A DNA stretch of 64,000 bases from Nematostella vectensis (lineage: Eukaryota > Cnidaria > Anthozoa > Actiniaria > Edwardsiidae). The stretch is taken from NCBI RefSeq assembly GCF_932526225.1, contig NC_064043.1:4455501-4519500 (forward strand), read 5' to 3'. Positions 15,301 to 26,113 of this stretch are shown here, in pieces (positions within the stretch are counted from its first letter, which is position 1; every line of letters starts with the position of its first letter). Both the position numbers and the translations under genes were made by a program. The notes beneath the pieces were generated by a model. The model was not told the DNA's origin. It worked only from the letters and a program-made list of their open reading frames with translations, and did not search any database.

Positions 15301-16378
15301 GGGCATAACGTGTCACAATGTCCTAGAAGATCAAGCAAATTATTTATGAACAATTTGTAATTCTTTAGCAAACTAAGCCAAATAAATCTCTACCTTGATT
15401 GTTCCTGCTAGAATATGACCATAATGTGGTAATCCTGTGGCAAAGGGTGGACCATCATAAAAAGTGTACCTAAAACAGAAATATCAAGAATTAGTGAACA
15501 AAGGCAATTACATGTATCTAATTATAATTGGTGAGGATATGATATTTTGTTGATGAAGCACAAATTTAAAAAGCAAAAGTACCTGATTCTTTAACTGATA
15601 GTGAAATGATGATTGATGATGGTGATGAAAATGATGGTTGTCATGATGGTGGCATAGCTGTCAACTCTCCCGCATTAAGTGGGAGTCTCAAGATTTTGAA
15701 CCTTTTCTCAAGCCTTATTTTCTTAAAAACATCCATACATATACTTTTCTTCTACATTAGCTATCTTGGCACTTCTGATACATTCACTGTATTTTCTCAA
15801 TATTTTTCCTCAAGCGAGGTTGACAGCTATGTGGTGGTGATAATGATAGAAATAATGATGATAGCGATTTCTATGATGATGATGATTATGATGATGATGA
15901 TGATTTTTATCTAATGGTGATGACAATGGGTGGTAATGTTACTTTGGTGGTGGTAATATCGTGATGATGATCATAGTCATCACAAAGTGAAAGCAGTCGT
16001 GGTGGGAATGGTTATGATACCAAAAGCAATGACAACAAAATGTGGAGTTACAATAGCTCTAACAGAAGTCTCTCTAATAAGTAGTAGTCTCTGTGCCATC
16101 GTAAATATGACTATATTAGGTAATCTTTTTTTAAGTTAAATGGATTTCTATTATTTCAATATTTAACGTTAGCCTGACCTTAAACCCAAGCGTAGCACCT
16201 TACAATATCCTCTTTTACAATGCATTTGATTTATTTAATTCAATAAAACACGGACTAACCTTGGACGGCCCTCAGATTGCCGTAATGAGGACTTGAATGC
16301 GTCGAGCTTTTTCCACAGTTCCAATATTTTTTCCTCTTCTTTCGGGAAATTGTGCTGCTCAGATACTGCGGAAGCCAT
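351..16378 (-). CDS. IARS1: Cytosolic isoleucyl-tRNA synthetase, 5' 21 coding exons (3' part outside window)
   Basis: Class I synthetase that charges tRNA-Ile in the cytosol. Exons, 5' to 3' on the minus strand: 16378-16260, 15469-15394, 15322-15242, 15150-15118, 14994-14908, 14767-14685, 14607-14556, 14358-14274, 13768-13640, 9177-9090, 8897-8837, 8754-8659, 8385-8171, 7633-7535, 7119-6993, 6839-6766, 6494-6405, 5770-5666, 5188-5102, 4735-4652, 495-351. All junctions are AG/GT and in phase, giving 672 codons. Visible signatures: HIGH-type PHYGH at residues 54-58, editing-domain TTTPWT at about 224-229, [15 protein letters not shown], and KMSKR at 600-604. The start MASAVSEQ matches the usual start of the cytosolic family; an in-frame upstream Met (16531) is probably 5' leader. 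No mitochondrial presequence is evident. The anticodon-binding and C-terminal parts (roughly half the usual ~1,260 aa) lie left of the window. No frame breaks were seen. Confidence 0.95.
470..625. repeat. Tandem duplication of about 78 bp spanning a splice acceptor
   Basis: The segment beginning GGCGAGTTGATCAGGTAAAG is present twice in direct tandem (about 473-548 and 551-625) with only one or two differences (tctggg versus cctggg, ccttgt versus cctggt). The left copy contains the 5' end of IARS1 coding exon 21 (minus strand) and its AG acceptor. The right copy therefore carries a second candidate acceptor plus about 20 bp of exon-like sequence upstream of the real one. Confidence 0.85.
626..4651. 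other. IARS1 intron 20, no gene recognised
   Basis: AT-rich intron without convincing exons. The short ORFs here lack splice-site support and recognisable motifs. An imperfect direct duplication is visible: a block starting near 3905 (ATTTCCATCGGGGGATTTGG) recurs near 4138 (ATTTCCATCGGCTGATTTGA). Each copy is followed by a GGTAAATAAAG run and then a CCAATATT...AAACAATAA block, so roughly 180 bp is repeated at about 235-bp spacing. Confidence 0.6.
4785..5070. repeat. 53-bp tandem repeat, about five copies, in an IARS1 intron
   Basis: The motif AATATCAC(T/A)AGTGGTAAAA recurs at 4836, 4889, 4942, 4995 and 5048, an exact 53-bp period, separated by diverged CTGAATCCTCACACATACTTATTATGC-like spacers. 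The array lies between the exons at 4652-4735 and 5102-5188 and ends about 30 bp from the latter. Confidence 0.85.
9753..11080 (+). mobile_element. 5'-truncated non-LTR retrotransposon (LINE, CR1/L2/jockey-like) with fold-back 5' end
   Basis: An RT fragment in sense orientation lies in the large IARS1 intron. About 9830-10050 encodes the RT core with a CGVPQ...LGPLLF block and the catalytic FADD at about 10004. The ORF 10053-10628 continues with the LSLY..KTNYIIF and TKFLGLIID blocks and the thumb-like region. A frame change at the T/A run near 10620 leads into 10543-10845, which has the usual terminal [11 protein letters not shown] block. A second frame break lies near 9960. The 3' end is GTGAAATAAACTTGATTGATTGATTGA, a short tetranucleotide tail typical of CR1/L2-type elements. 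The first 80 bp form an inverted repeat (see findings). There is no endonuclease domain, so the copy is dead. Confidence 0.85.
12111..12343. mobile_element. TTAA-flanked MITE, family A copy 1 (233 bp)
   Basis: Terminal inverted repeats of about 28 bp begin AGCCGCATTGTCACCAGTTT and are exactly flanked by TTAA on both sides (12107-12110 and 12344-12347). No coding capacity. A TTAA duplication is the hallmark of piggyBac-type insertion. It sits in the IARS1 intron and shares TIRs and most of its interior with the copy at 33596-33837. Confidence 0.9.
15600..15995. repeat. GAT/ATG-rich microsatellite region
   Basis: Imperfect runs of GATGAT/ATGATG units in the first part of the intron upstream of IARS1 exon 2. 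The local open frame is produced by the trinucleotide composition and is not treated as coding. Confidence 0.7.
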
Positions 16379-16826
16379 GTCAGATTCTCCCGCAGACAAC
16401 GAGGAGCAGACTCGAGGAACCACTACCTGAATCTGTGGTGTTTTCAAAGCTCTAGCAGTCCTCAAACAATTCCTAAAGATTGGCCAACTTCTACCACATG
16501 GATTTCTGATCATTACATCAGCCACCGGCAACTCATTTTTCTCAGGCGTTCCTGGAAAGCCAGGCGCATGCTGCCCTTCGGAAATTAGAAGAACCTCGGA
16601 AAAACTTCGGAAAGATCAGACTTTTCCCCTAATTAAAAAAGTTTATCACCATAATAAAAACAGAAAAAGATCGGTCGGGGAATATATTTTTTGGCAGCCT
16701 TTGACTGTATTTTTTTGGTTGACTGCTCTTCAGGTTGAGTTCAGGTTGTTTCGGACGAGTCTCGTGAATTATTCGGGCTCACCCGAGACTCTTTTCCCAC
16801 CATGCACTGCTATCTTGTTATTCAAG
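16379..16826. promoter_or_regulatory. Head-to-head IARS1/NDUFA5 promoter interval with YY1-type site at the NDUFA5 start
   Basis: Only 448 bp separate the start codons of IARS1 (minus, 16378) and NDUFA5 (plus, 16827), so both promoters and 5' leaders must lie here. The NDUFA5 start is embedded in CAAGATGGCGGCC (16824-16836), the known YY1 consensus (AAGATGGCGGC), which in many animal housekeeping genes overlaps the initiator ATG. No TATA box is convincing on either side. Shared regulation is inferred from the arrangement. Confidence 0.65.
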
Positions 16827-18716
16827 ATGGCGGCCTACTTGAAAAGAGTGAGTAACAATATTTGATAATTATTTTGATCCACACTGCTTGAATTAAAGGA
16901 AAATATCATGATATCACGAAGAAATTCAATGAAATATTCCCTTCATTTCAGATTGTCACGCTATATCGAACTCATTTGTTGATCTCGAAGGGTTTTTTCT
17001 CTAAGGGAAAACTAATGTGTTGCTCGATGTGATTTTGCTCGTAACTCGTATTACTTATATACTTATTAACACTATTCTTCTTTACAAAGTCGACAGGGCT
17101 TGTCGGTCTTGCCGTAGCTAAGGCACCACGAGAGGTATGTAGCTAGAAAAACTTGAATCAACATTTTTCATGTTCGAAGAACATCTAAAAAATAGTAATT
17201 TTGTTGTGCAAGTCTAACTTTTACACTAATGGTTTTTCATCAGGCCTTGATAGGATTGTACCAGAAGACTCTGGGTGTTCTTGATAAAATGCCAAGAGAT
17301 GCTGCTTACAGAGTGCACACAGAGCAAATTACCAAGCACAGACTCAGCATTGTAGAGCAGGTTAGAGTTTTTTTGATGGTGTGCACATACCCATAACAAA
17401 TCCACTTAAACCAATATGTGAGACAGAGGAAAAAAATGGCATGAAATTTTCCAATTCTCGACATATAAGCTCAAGATTCCACATACAAGGAGTTCCTCTG
17501 ACCAAAAGCTTAATTCCAAATTTTAAAGAAATTTTGAAGATATGAAATTTAGATATAAGCGACCAAAGTTTACTTAATTTCTGATCAGAGCCCGGCTTCT
17601 CCCTAAAAATGAGTAGAATTCATAGTTTGAACATTTGAAAATTGCACTTCAAGCCTCATATCTCAAAGACGAATCCATTAGAAAAAAAAAATACTTTTTG
17701 ATATGTTGGTTTACATAACATAAGGAACCTCTATGCAAAAATTCAAGCTTACCAAACTTAACCAGACCTTATTTTGGGAAAACTTGCCATTTTTTTGCTC
17801 TGTCAACATGTGACAGTTCTTGCGAAAACAAAACTTGTGAACTTGCAGTTCTGCGGAATAAAAACAGAAGGCATGCAGTGGTGAAGCATAAAAATGGTAT
17901 ACTAATGAAACCATGTTTTGTTTTCGTGTGAACCATTACAAATGCTCCTTCCTTGATATGGATATCTCAAGTTACTGCCCCCCCCTTTTCTAAGTTGAGA
18001 CCTATGTTCATCTGTCCTCATTTGAATTAAAATAGGATGGCAATGGAAATTATCAGCTTAAATGTTCTGAATCATACCAAAAACACCCTCTTAGAGTCAA
18101 GAAGAGTAAATAAGAGTGTTTAAGATCTATGCACCGGCTAGAGTCGATACATGCCCATACAATTGAACATGCCTCATGGGGCATCCTATTGTTGGCTTCT
18201 TGTCCTCTCATTGCAGATATAAATGAAACCTGATTATGATAACTGCAAACTTGTTGGAAAATTTACATTCGCGCTTATTCTATATACTGTAGGAAACTGA
18301 CATTGAAGCCTTAGAAAAGAAGTTGAAAGCCGGCCAAGTGGAAGAGGTCATCAGACAGGTGAGTCATTGGAGTCTACTGAGGTGTTGTGTTCAGGTGAAA
18401 AAAAAAATGCGTCCTTATAATACCGTGTTTAAAGAAAAAAAAACTATACAAAGAAATTATACAAGGACAGGTAAATTTGTGGGTTTTACCATTTCTTTTC
18501 AAACTTTAGCCACCCTGGGTCTGGTACTGGTTTAGATTAAGTAAAACTATACCTAACTCTCTTGTAAAGTAAACCACTCTCACTTGTGGTGTATTTTTTT
18601 CTTTTGGCGTACAGGCAGAAAATGAACTGTCCTTGGCAGAGAAGATGAGGGTGTGGAAACCATGGGAACCACTACAAACTCCACCACCTGTGGGCCAGTG
18701 GAAATGGCCGATTTAA
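16827..18716 (+). CDS. NDUFA5: NADH dehydrogenase [ubiquinone] 1 alpha subcomplex subunit 5
   Basis: Accessory subunit of the peripheral arm of mitochondrial respiratory complex I. Five exons, all in phase: 16827-16847, 17090-17134, 17244-17360, 18293-18358, 18615-18716; 116 aa plus stop, the normal family length. The protein begins [17 protein letters not shown] and contains the family blocks [13 protein letters not shown] (about 26-38) and [13 protein letters not shown], ending [11 protein letters not shown]. It has no classical long presequence, as expected for this subunit. The first exon codes only seven residues and the ATG lies in a YY1-type motif shared with the divergent IARS1 promoter. 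The downstream minus-strand gene ends 345 bp after the stop, so the two are convergent. Confidence 0.96.
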
Positions 18717-19060
18717 ACTTATTATTGGGTGATAAAGGTTTTTTTTTGCTTTCTTCGTTTGTATGATACTGTGTGAACAATGAAGTTTAGAGAATAAGAT
18801 TTTATCTTTTTTCCCATAATCTTATGAATGACTTCTTGTGACAACTTCTAATACTAATTAAAATGAGTTTTCATCAGTATTGGTAATTTTATGCTTCACT
18901 TATCATTTTTAACTACAGTGTTAATTGACAGCATCTAAACGGAAGTAACATGACTTTTACAAAAAAATATTAATATGTTTGATATAATTTGGGGATAAAA
19001 TATCTACATTATTCAGTTAAGACTATAGTGCTATATTTTTAGGTGCTGTTAATGTTTAAG

Positions 19061-22000
19061 TCATTCAATGCTCGGGATAGGCTCAAACAGTAGTCTGAAG
19101 TGGGATGTTATGCGGCATGGCTGCTTCATCCTCCTAATTGTGGGGGTAGTTATGGTAGTTTTGCTGCTTTCACTGATCTGGGGTGCCCTGTGCCTTATTC
19201 CCCTAGGGGAATGATTATCGGTACTTAAATGCAATCTACTCTCCAAATTTGCATACACGGGTCTGTCAATAAGTGATCGAATAGTCTGCCCATCCAACGC
19301 AGGTCTATCTTTGAAGCTGATTCCTCTGGTTATCCCACTTGGACTATTGGGCTCACAAGCGTCGTCAGTCTTTGTGAGTTGTGTGGTTGTGAGTGCATGG
19401 AAGCCTGGTGGAGGTCTCATGGGCTTAGTACCTTTGGTAGGAACTGAGCTGCACTGGTTCCCTTTCTCTTTTGTGCTAGAAGTGCTGGTGTCTTTTGTCG
19501 ATATGTAATCCATATCATCGCTTTCAACACTAGGAGTAGGGTTGTTTGAAAGTGGTATTGGTGTTAGCTTAACATTGCTGAATATCTCTGCCAGTTCCTC
19601 TGTGCTACTGCCCAGTACACTAGAGGGGGAGGGGCTACCATGCTGACGAGGTGTATAATTGCTAGGTTCTGCAGCACAGACGCTAGCGTAAGAACTTTTT
19701 AAAGGTCCTTTAATCGTTGCCATTCTTACATTGTCATCCTTTCTTTGGCCACTTTGAAATGCAGATTTTTGATCTGGAACCCAGTTCTGGCTGGAAGGCA
19801 TGTTCCCAAAATTGGAATTAAAGTTAGTCCCCAGTGGTGTACTGCGCATGCGTGGGTTGCTCATATTGACAGGCATATTATACTGTGGTCCCATCACAAG
19901 GGACATATCTTGGTGCATATGAACCTGTCCCCCACATGTAGAGTTATAAACCAATGGTCCATGATTATATTGCACTCCTGGGCCCCCCAGGAACGAATGG
20001 CTTTGATTAACAAACTCCTGTCCTTGTATCATAGACATTATAAACTGTGAAGGAGTTAGTGGAACACCATTCGACGGTCCATATTGCTGATATTGTGCAC
20101 CTTGGTGGTTGTACACATATCCAGGGGGGATATTATTATACCCAGGGTAGGGTTGCTGGCCTTGGATGTATGGTATCGCTGGGTAGCCTGTGCTGGCTTG
20201 GTTACGTATTCCTGTTGTAGTCCCTACCATGTTCGTGTTGGGTGCTGTCCATTGTGGGTATGGGTGTGTCAGGGGATGCTGAATGCAACTTACTAGTTGT
20301 GGCGGATGCTGCAAAAGAAATGAAATACTGGGAAATAATTCCTTATTCCAAGAAGATCTTATACCTTTTTTAATTTTACTTAATGACCATTGAATATCTG
20401 TCATCCATTTTTTATGTTTAAAGATTATAAACTTATTATAATCAAGTTTTCCTGCAATTCGTTTGATAATGTTTAACCAGTATTTTCAGGGGCAGGTCCA
20501 GGATTTCAAAATAGGGGGTGGATAATGGTCGGATTGACGGCTAATAACTGATCCAGTGGTTCTTGGTAGGTCACATAGATCTAACAATGCTTCACGCTGA
20601 ATTGGATTTGTTGCATCAGCAAAGTCAAGCAGGCGATGGCAAATGGACAGTATCTTCTCCGTAGTTTCTTCAAACAAAGTGACTTTTCATTTTTTTTTTT
20701 TTTGCTCAAAAAGGGGGTGCATATCCACCCCCCTGTTTCCACCCCTGATTTTGTCCAAATCGAGGCTCACAACTTTATCGTACCTTGAGGCCTGGGTACC
20801 GTGGATAGTTCATATTGAGTGGGGCCTGGGGACCACTGTAACCAGCAATACCAGTAAACGCGGTCTGCTTACTCCCGCTTGGCGCATGTGAAGACACCAC
20901 TCCCCTGTTAAAGTAGAGAAGCTCACCTGCGACCTGTATGCAAAACACCAACAGCCATTGTTAGAGAACTACACCCTTCTTAGTCCAGTACCTGAGCTGC
21001 CCTCTTATTTATTTATTTGTTTGTTTGTTTGGTTGGTTTTCCACCAGTTACTGGTGCGGAAGGCACAACAGAGCTAGGCTCCAAATCAAGTGCCCCCTTG
21101 ACTCTATTGTCTCCTACGGTCTACCGATCTCCAACGATTCACCTAGCTCTCCTCCGCCTCAGGTCTACCAATCTCCTACGATTCACCTAGCTCTCCTCCG
21201 CCTCCGGTCTTCCTTTCTCCTACAATTCACCTAGCTCTACTCCGCCTCCGGTCTAGCTATCTCATACGATTCACCTAGCTCTACTCCGCTTCCGGTCTAC
21301 CTATCTTCTACGATTCACGTAGCTTTACTCCGCTTCTGGTCTACCAATCTTCTAGGATTCACCTAGCTCTATTTCCCTCTGGTCTTCCTATCTCCTACGG
21401 TCTACCTATCTCCTACGGTCTACCTATCTCCTACGATTCACCTATCTCTATTCCCCTCCGGTATTCCTATCTCCTACGGTCTACCTATCTCCTACGATTC
21501 ACCTAGCTCTATTCCCCTCCGGTATTCCTATCTCCTACGGTCTACCTATCTCCTACGATTCACCTAGCTCTATTCCCCTCCGGTATTCCTATCTCCTACG
21601 GTCTACCTATCTCATACGGTCTACCTATCTCCTACGGTCTACCTATCCCCTCCGGCATTCCTATCTCCTACGGTCTACCTATCTCCTACGGTCTACCTGT
21701 CCCCTCCGGTATTCCTATCTCCTACGGTCTACCTATCTCCTACGGTCTACCTGTCCCCTCCGGTATTCCTATCTCCTACGGTCTACCTGTCCCCTCCGGT
21801 ATTCCTATCTCCTACGGTCTACCTATCTCCTACGGTCTACCTATCTCCTACGATTCACCTATCTCTATTCCCCTCCGGTATTCCTATCTCCTACGGTCTA
21901 CCTATCTCCTACGATTCACCTAGCTCTATTCCCCTCCGGTATTCCTATCTCCTACGGTCTACCTATCTCATACGGTCTACCTATCTCCTACGGTCTACCT

Positions 22001-24677
22001 ATCCCCTCCGGTATTCCTATCTCCTACGGTCTACCTATCTCCTACGGTCTACCTGTCCCCTCCGGTATTCCTATCTCCTACGGTCTACCTATCTCCTACG
22101 GTCTACCTGTCCCCTCCGGTATTCCTATCTCCTACGGTCTACCTGTCCCCTCCGGTATTCCTATCTCCTACGGTCTACCTATCTCCTACGGTCTACCTGT
22201 CCCCTCCGGTATTCCTATCTCCTACGGTCTACCTATCTCCTACGATTCACCTAGCTCTATTCCCCTCCGGTATTCCTATCTCCTACGGTCTACCTATCTC
22301 CCACGATTCACCTAGCTCTATTCCCCTCCGGTATTCCTATCTCCTACGGTCTACCTATCTCCTACGGTCTACCTGTCCCCTCCGGTATTCCTATCTCCTA
22401 CGGTCTACCTATCGCATACGGTCTACCTATCTCCTACGGTCTACCTGTCCCCTCCGGTATTCCTATCTCCTACGGTCTACCTATCTCCTACGGTCTACCT
22501 GTCCCCTCCGGTATTCCTATCTCCTACGGTCTACCTATCTCCTACGGTCTACCTGTCCCCTCCGGTATTCCTATCTCCTACGGTCTACCTGTCCCCTCCG
22601 GTATTCCTATCTCCTACGGTTTACCTATTTCCTACGGTCTACCTGTCCCCTCCGGTATTCCTATCTCCTACGGTCTACCTATCTCCTACGGTCTACCTGT
22701 CCCCTCCGGTATTCCTATCTCCTACGGTCTAACTGTCCCCTCCGGTATTCCTATTTCCTACGGTCTACCTATCTCCTACGGTCTACCTGTCCCCTCCGGT
22801 ATTCCTATCTCCTACGGTCTACCTATCTCATACGGTCTACCTGTCCCCTCCGGTATTCCTATCTCCTACGGTCTACCTATCTCCTACGGTCTACCTGTCC
22901 CCTCCGGTATTCCTATCTCCTACGGTCTACCTATCTCCTACGGTCTACCTGTCCCCTCCGGTATTCCTATCTCCTACGGTCTACCTATCTCCTACGATTC
23001 ACCTAGCTCTATTCCCCTCCGGTATTCCTATCTCCTACGGTCTACCTATCTCCCACGATTCACCTAGCTCTATTCCCCTCCGGTATTCCTATCTCCTACG
23101 GTCTACCTATCTCCTACGGTCTACCTGTCCCCTCCGGTATTCCTATCTCCTACGGTCTACCTATCTCCTACGGTCTACCTGTCTCCTCCGGTATTCCTAT
23201 CTCCTACGGTCTACCTATCTCATACGGTCTACCTATCTCCTACGGTCTACCTGTCCCCTCCGGTATTCCTATCTCCTACGGTCTACCTATCTCCTACGGT
23301 CTACCTGTCCCCTCCGGTATTCCTATCTCCTACGGTCTAACTGTCCCCTCCGGTATTCCTATTTCCTACGGTCTACCTATCTCCTACGGTCTACCTGTCC
23401 CCTCCGGTATTCCTATCTCCTACGGTCTACCTATCTCATACGGTCTACCTGTCCCCTCCGGTATTCCTATCTCCTACGGTCTACCTATCTCCTACGGTCT
23501 ACCTGTCCCCTCCGGTATTCCTATCTCCTACGGTCTACCTATCTCCTACGGTCTACCTGTCCCCTCCGGTATTCCTATCTCCTACGGTCTACCTATCTCC
23601 TACGATTCACCTAGCTCTATTCCCCTCCGGTATTCCTATCTCCTACGGTCTACCTATCTCCCACGATTCACCTAGCTCTATTCCCCTCCGGTATTCCTAT
23701 CTCCTACGGTCTACCTATCTCCTACGGTCTACCTGTCCCCTCCGGTATTCCTATCTCCTACGGTCTACCTATCTCCTACGGTCTACCTGTCTCCTCCGGT
23801 ATTCCTATCTCCTACGGTCTACCTATCTCATACGGTCTACCTATCTCCTACGGTCTACCTGTCCCCTCCGGTATTCCTATCTCCTACGGTCTACCTGTCC
23901 CCTCCGGTATTCTAATCTCCTACGATTCACCTAGCTCTATTTCCCTCCGGTATTCCTATCTCCTACGGTCTACCTATCTCCTACGGTCTACCTATCTCAT
24001 ACGGTCTACCTATCTCCTACGGTCTACCTGTCCCCTCCGGTATTCCTATCTCCTACGGTCTACCTGTCCCCTCCGGTATTCTAATCTCCTACGATTCACC
24101 TAGCTCTATTCCCCTCCGGTATTCCTATCTCCTACGGTCTACCTATCTCCTACGATTCACCTAGCTCTATTCCCCTCCGGTATTCCTATCTCCTACGGTT
24201 TACCCATCTCATACTGCCCCCTACAGTCTACCTGTCTCCTACGAGTCACCTGAGCTCTCGTCCGCCTCCGGTCTACATGTCTCATCTTTGCGAAACCACA
24301 AGTAGTACGGAAACCTGAGTTACGCTGGACCCCGCCCTTCTGGGTCGTACTGTCTACATATGACCCGGATGCTCAATCCCCCCAAAAAACCTCCCCCTTG
24401 ACATAATGCTTTAATACAACCATTTTTACCCCTCTCCCGCCCGCCCCACAGACTTCGATAATTCCACCTGCCAACTCAAATCGATTTTTAGTCATGTAAC
24501 CTGTACCCAAATTTTCGAGAGCCAAGTACAGTTCGTGAAATCTAAAAACATATCTGCTAAGAGATTTTAAAGTGTAGAAAGTTAATTAAAGCCCTTACCG
24601 AAGTCGAATGAAATTGTGGTGTTCCTTGAATAGTTGGGACACCCGTGTTTGCGTTGTACATATCCTGAATAATTCGC
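19061..24677 (-). CDS. Unrecognised P/Q/N/S-rich low-complexity protein, 3' three coding exons
   Basis: Three consecutive in-phase exons on the minus strand: 24677-24599 (26 codons plus one base), 20933-20784 (50 codons) and 20308-19061 (415 codons plus stop), all with AG/GT borders. The open frame above 20308 is intron. The joined product is at least 491 aa: an N-terminal Pro/Gln/Tyr/Asn-rich stretch (PYIQGQQPYPGYNN, QGAQYQQYG), a middle part rich in Met, Asn and Gly, a Ser/Thr-rich region (STKDTSTSSTKEK), a PMRPPPGF motif, and a more structured-looking basic C-terminus. No catalytic or RNA-binding fold was recognised. Composition resembles cytoplasmic RNP scaffold proteins, but that is only resemblance. 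The first exon here opens in phase 1, so an upstream exon is likely; the only Met in it could alternatively be the start. I did not find the upstream exon. Confidence 0.7.
21101..24262. repeat. 3.1-kb higher-order minisatellite (18 / 54 / 608 bp periods) inside an intron
   Basis: The array is built from 18-bp monomers of three kinds: TCCTACGGTCTACCTATC, the same ending CTGTC, and CCCTCCGGTATTCCTATC. They are commonly arranged as a 54-bp trimer. A variant block with ACGATTCACCTAGCTCTATT interrupts at intervals. Rare variants recur at 608 bp: GTCTAACTG at 22731 and 23339, TCCCACGATTC at 23053 and 23661, and GTCTCCTCCGG at 23181 and 23789. It fills nearly all of the intron between the exons at 20784-20933 and 24599-24677 of the minus-strand gene. 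Confidence 0.95.
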
Positions 24678-26113
24678 CTAAAAACATAATACATAGGTCA
24701 GGCCTTTTGTGAGAGGCACCTTATTAAACGTTTAAAACAATTCCTTTAACGCGTTTACCAGGGATAATCCAGGGACAGTTGAACGACAGACAGTGACAGT
24801 TGAACGAGAGAGTGAATTGTTTTGCTACGCGACAAAGCAGACCATCGCGCGCGCGCTGTTTGCGACGAAACGTACGTGTTGTCCTCAATGTACGCTATAG
24901 TCCAGGGGGTCGTTTCTCAAAAGTCCCGATAAACCCGTAAACCCGGAAAATCACCCGGTAAGCCCCCGATAAACTTTACGGGTGTTTCTCAAAACGTCCG
25001 TTATTGTAGGGCCCGGAAAAAAATCCCGGTAACTCGCTCGGTAACTTACGGGAGCTCAAGAGCTCAAGATACCCAAAACAATGTTTTTCCTTAATATTTT
25101 CAGCTGAATTTATAGATCAACTATTCATCTAGAATTGGCCAAGTTGAACTATCCAATTTGGTGCTTTTTTCCGATTAAATCTCGCCATTTTCAAGTTGTG
25201 TCAAGTTGTAGTGATTTTTCATCACTTGAGGAAACCATATCACTGCCCGGAAAGAAGTGGGCCAATCACGGCTAACATCAATTTATGGGATTCCCTACCA
25301 GCCAATCAGGTTTACTTTTCTGTCAAATGATTTGACATTTAGCTGTCAACCGTGCGCCCCAAAAAATGTAAACAACTTTGCGAAGGTATTGGAAGTTTGC
25401 TACAAAATTCAAACTAGCGCCGCTTTTTTGGAATTTGATTTTCAATCACATTTTTTTGCGTTTTTATAGAAAACAAATCCCAAGCAGCTCGCTGATATTC
25501 CTTCACATGTACAAAACATTCTTTTCAACTTAGCGATGATCGATTTTTGGAGCTAGACTATGTAAGCTAGCGCAAAAGAACACAATTTCTTTCTTTTTTT
25601 TTTGTAACTCGTGATTCATTTTCGCCTGCTCCTCCATAACATCCTCGCTTTTCGAGAACATACTAGTGGCGGTTAAAAACGGGAACAAGAATTTAGAAAA
25701 AAATTGTAAAGAAGGTAATTTAATTCATTGAAAATCTCATTTATTCTCCCATGATCAACCTTTAGTAAATTGTTATGATATTTAGAATTCAGCTTTTTTA
25801 ACCAAGGCCCCGGCTCGCATCAGGCAGTCAAGAGAGCATTTTTATGCTCTCTTTTGTCTTTTGCTCTTGATTAGTTTCTAAAAATTGATTTAGACCATAA
25901 TGATATGTGTTTAGCAGATACATTGTGAAAATAAATTTTAGCTTTGTATGGGTCTTGCAGACAGGTGGCAAATTGCTTTACGCACGACCATAGATCACTC
26001 CGTCTCTTGCAAGACAACGACATGAGATTTGATCTGTAAAGAAAAAGCTAAACTCTTGGTTCCCCGGCCTCTTTTGTTTGAGATTAAAAAAACATTCCCG
26101 TTTTTGTATTGGG
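24678..26113. other. Intergenic region, no gene recognised
   Basis: This lies between the minus-strand unknown gene and the PAN/EGF gene. It contains a short CG-alternating stretch (about 24846-24857) and a patch at 24910-25060 with repeated CCCGGTAA/CCCGATAA words on both strands (ACCCGGTAAG, TTACGGG). The promoter and any first exon of the minus-strand gene may lie here but could not be fixed. Confidence 0.5.

Noticed and set aside
16379-16531. N-terminal extension of IARS1 from an upstream in-frame Met
   Set aside because: The residues show no similarity to the family, while the internal Met at 16378 gives the normal cytosolic start; treated as 5' leader.
20309-20404. First 32 residues of the long minus-strand frame ending at 19061
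   Set aside because: A good TTTTGCAG acceptor at 20309 joins in phase to the exon at 20784-20933, so this segment is intron.
20486-20677. Minus-strand 63-codon frame (MFEETTEKILSICHRLLDF...)
   Set aside because: It lies between two well-supported exons of the same strand and no phase-compatible borders were found. The adjacent sequence (purine-rich, GGGGGTGCATATCCACCCCC) looks like an interspersed repeat fragment.
21101-24262. CRISPR-like array
   Set aside because: Units are contiguous without unique spacers, the context is a eukaryotic intron, and no cas genes are present.
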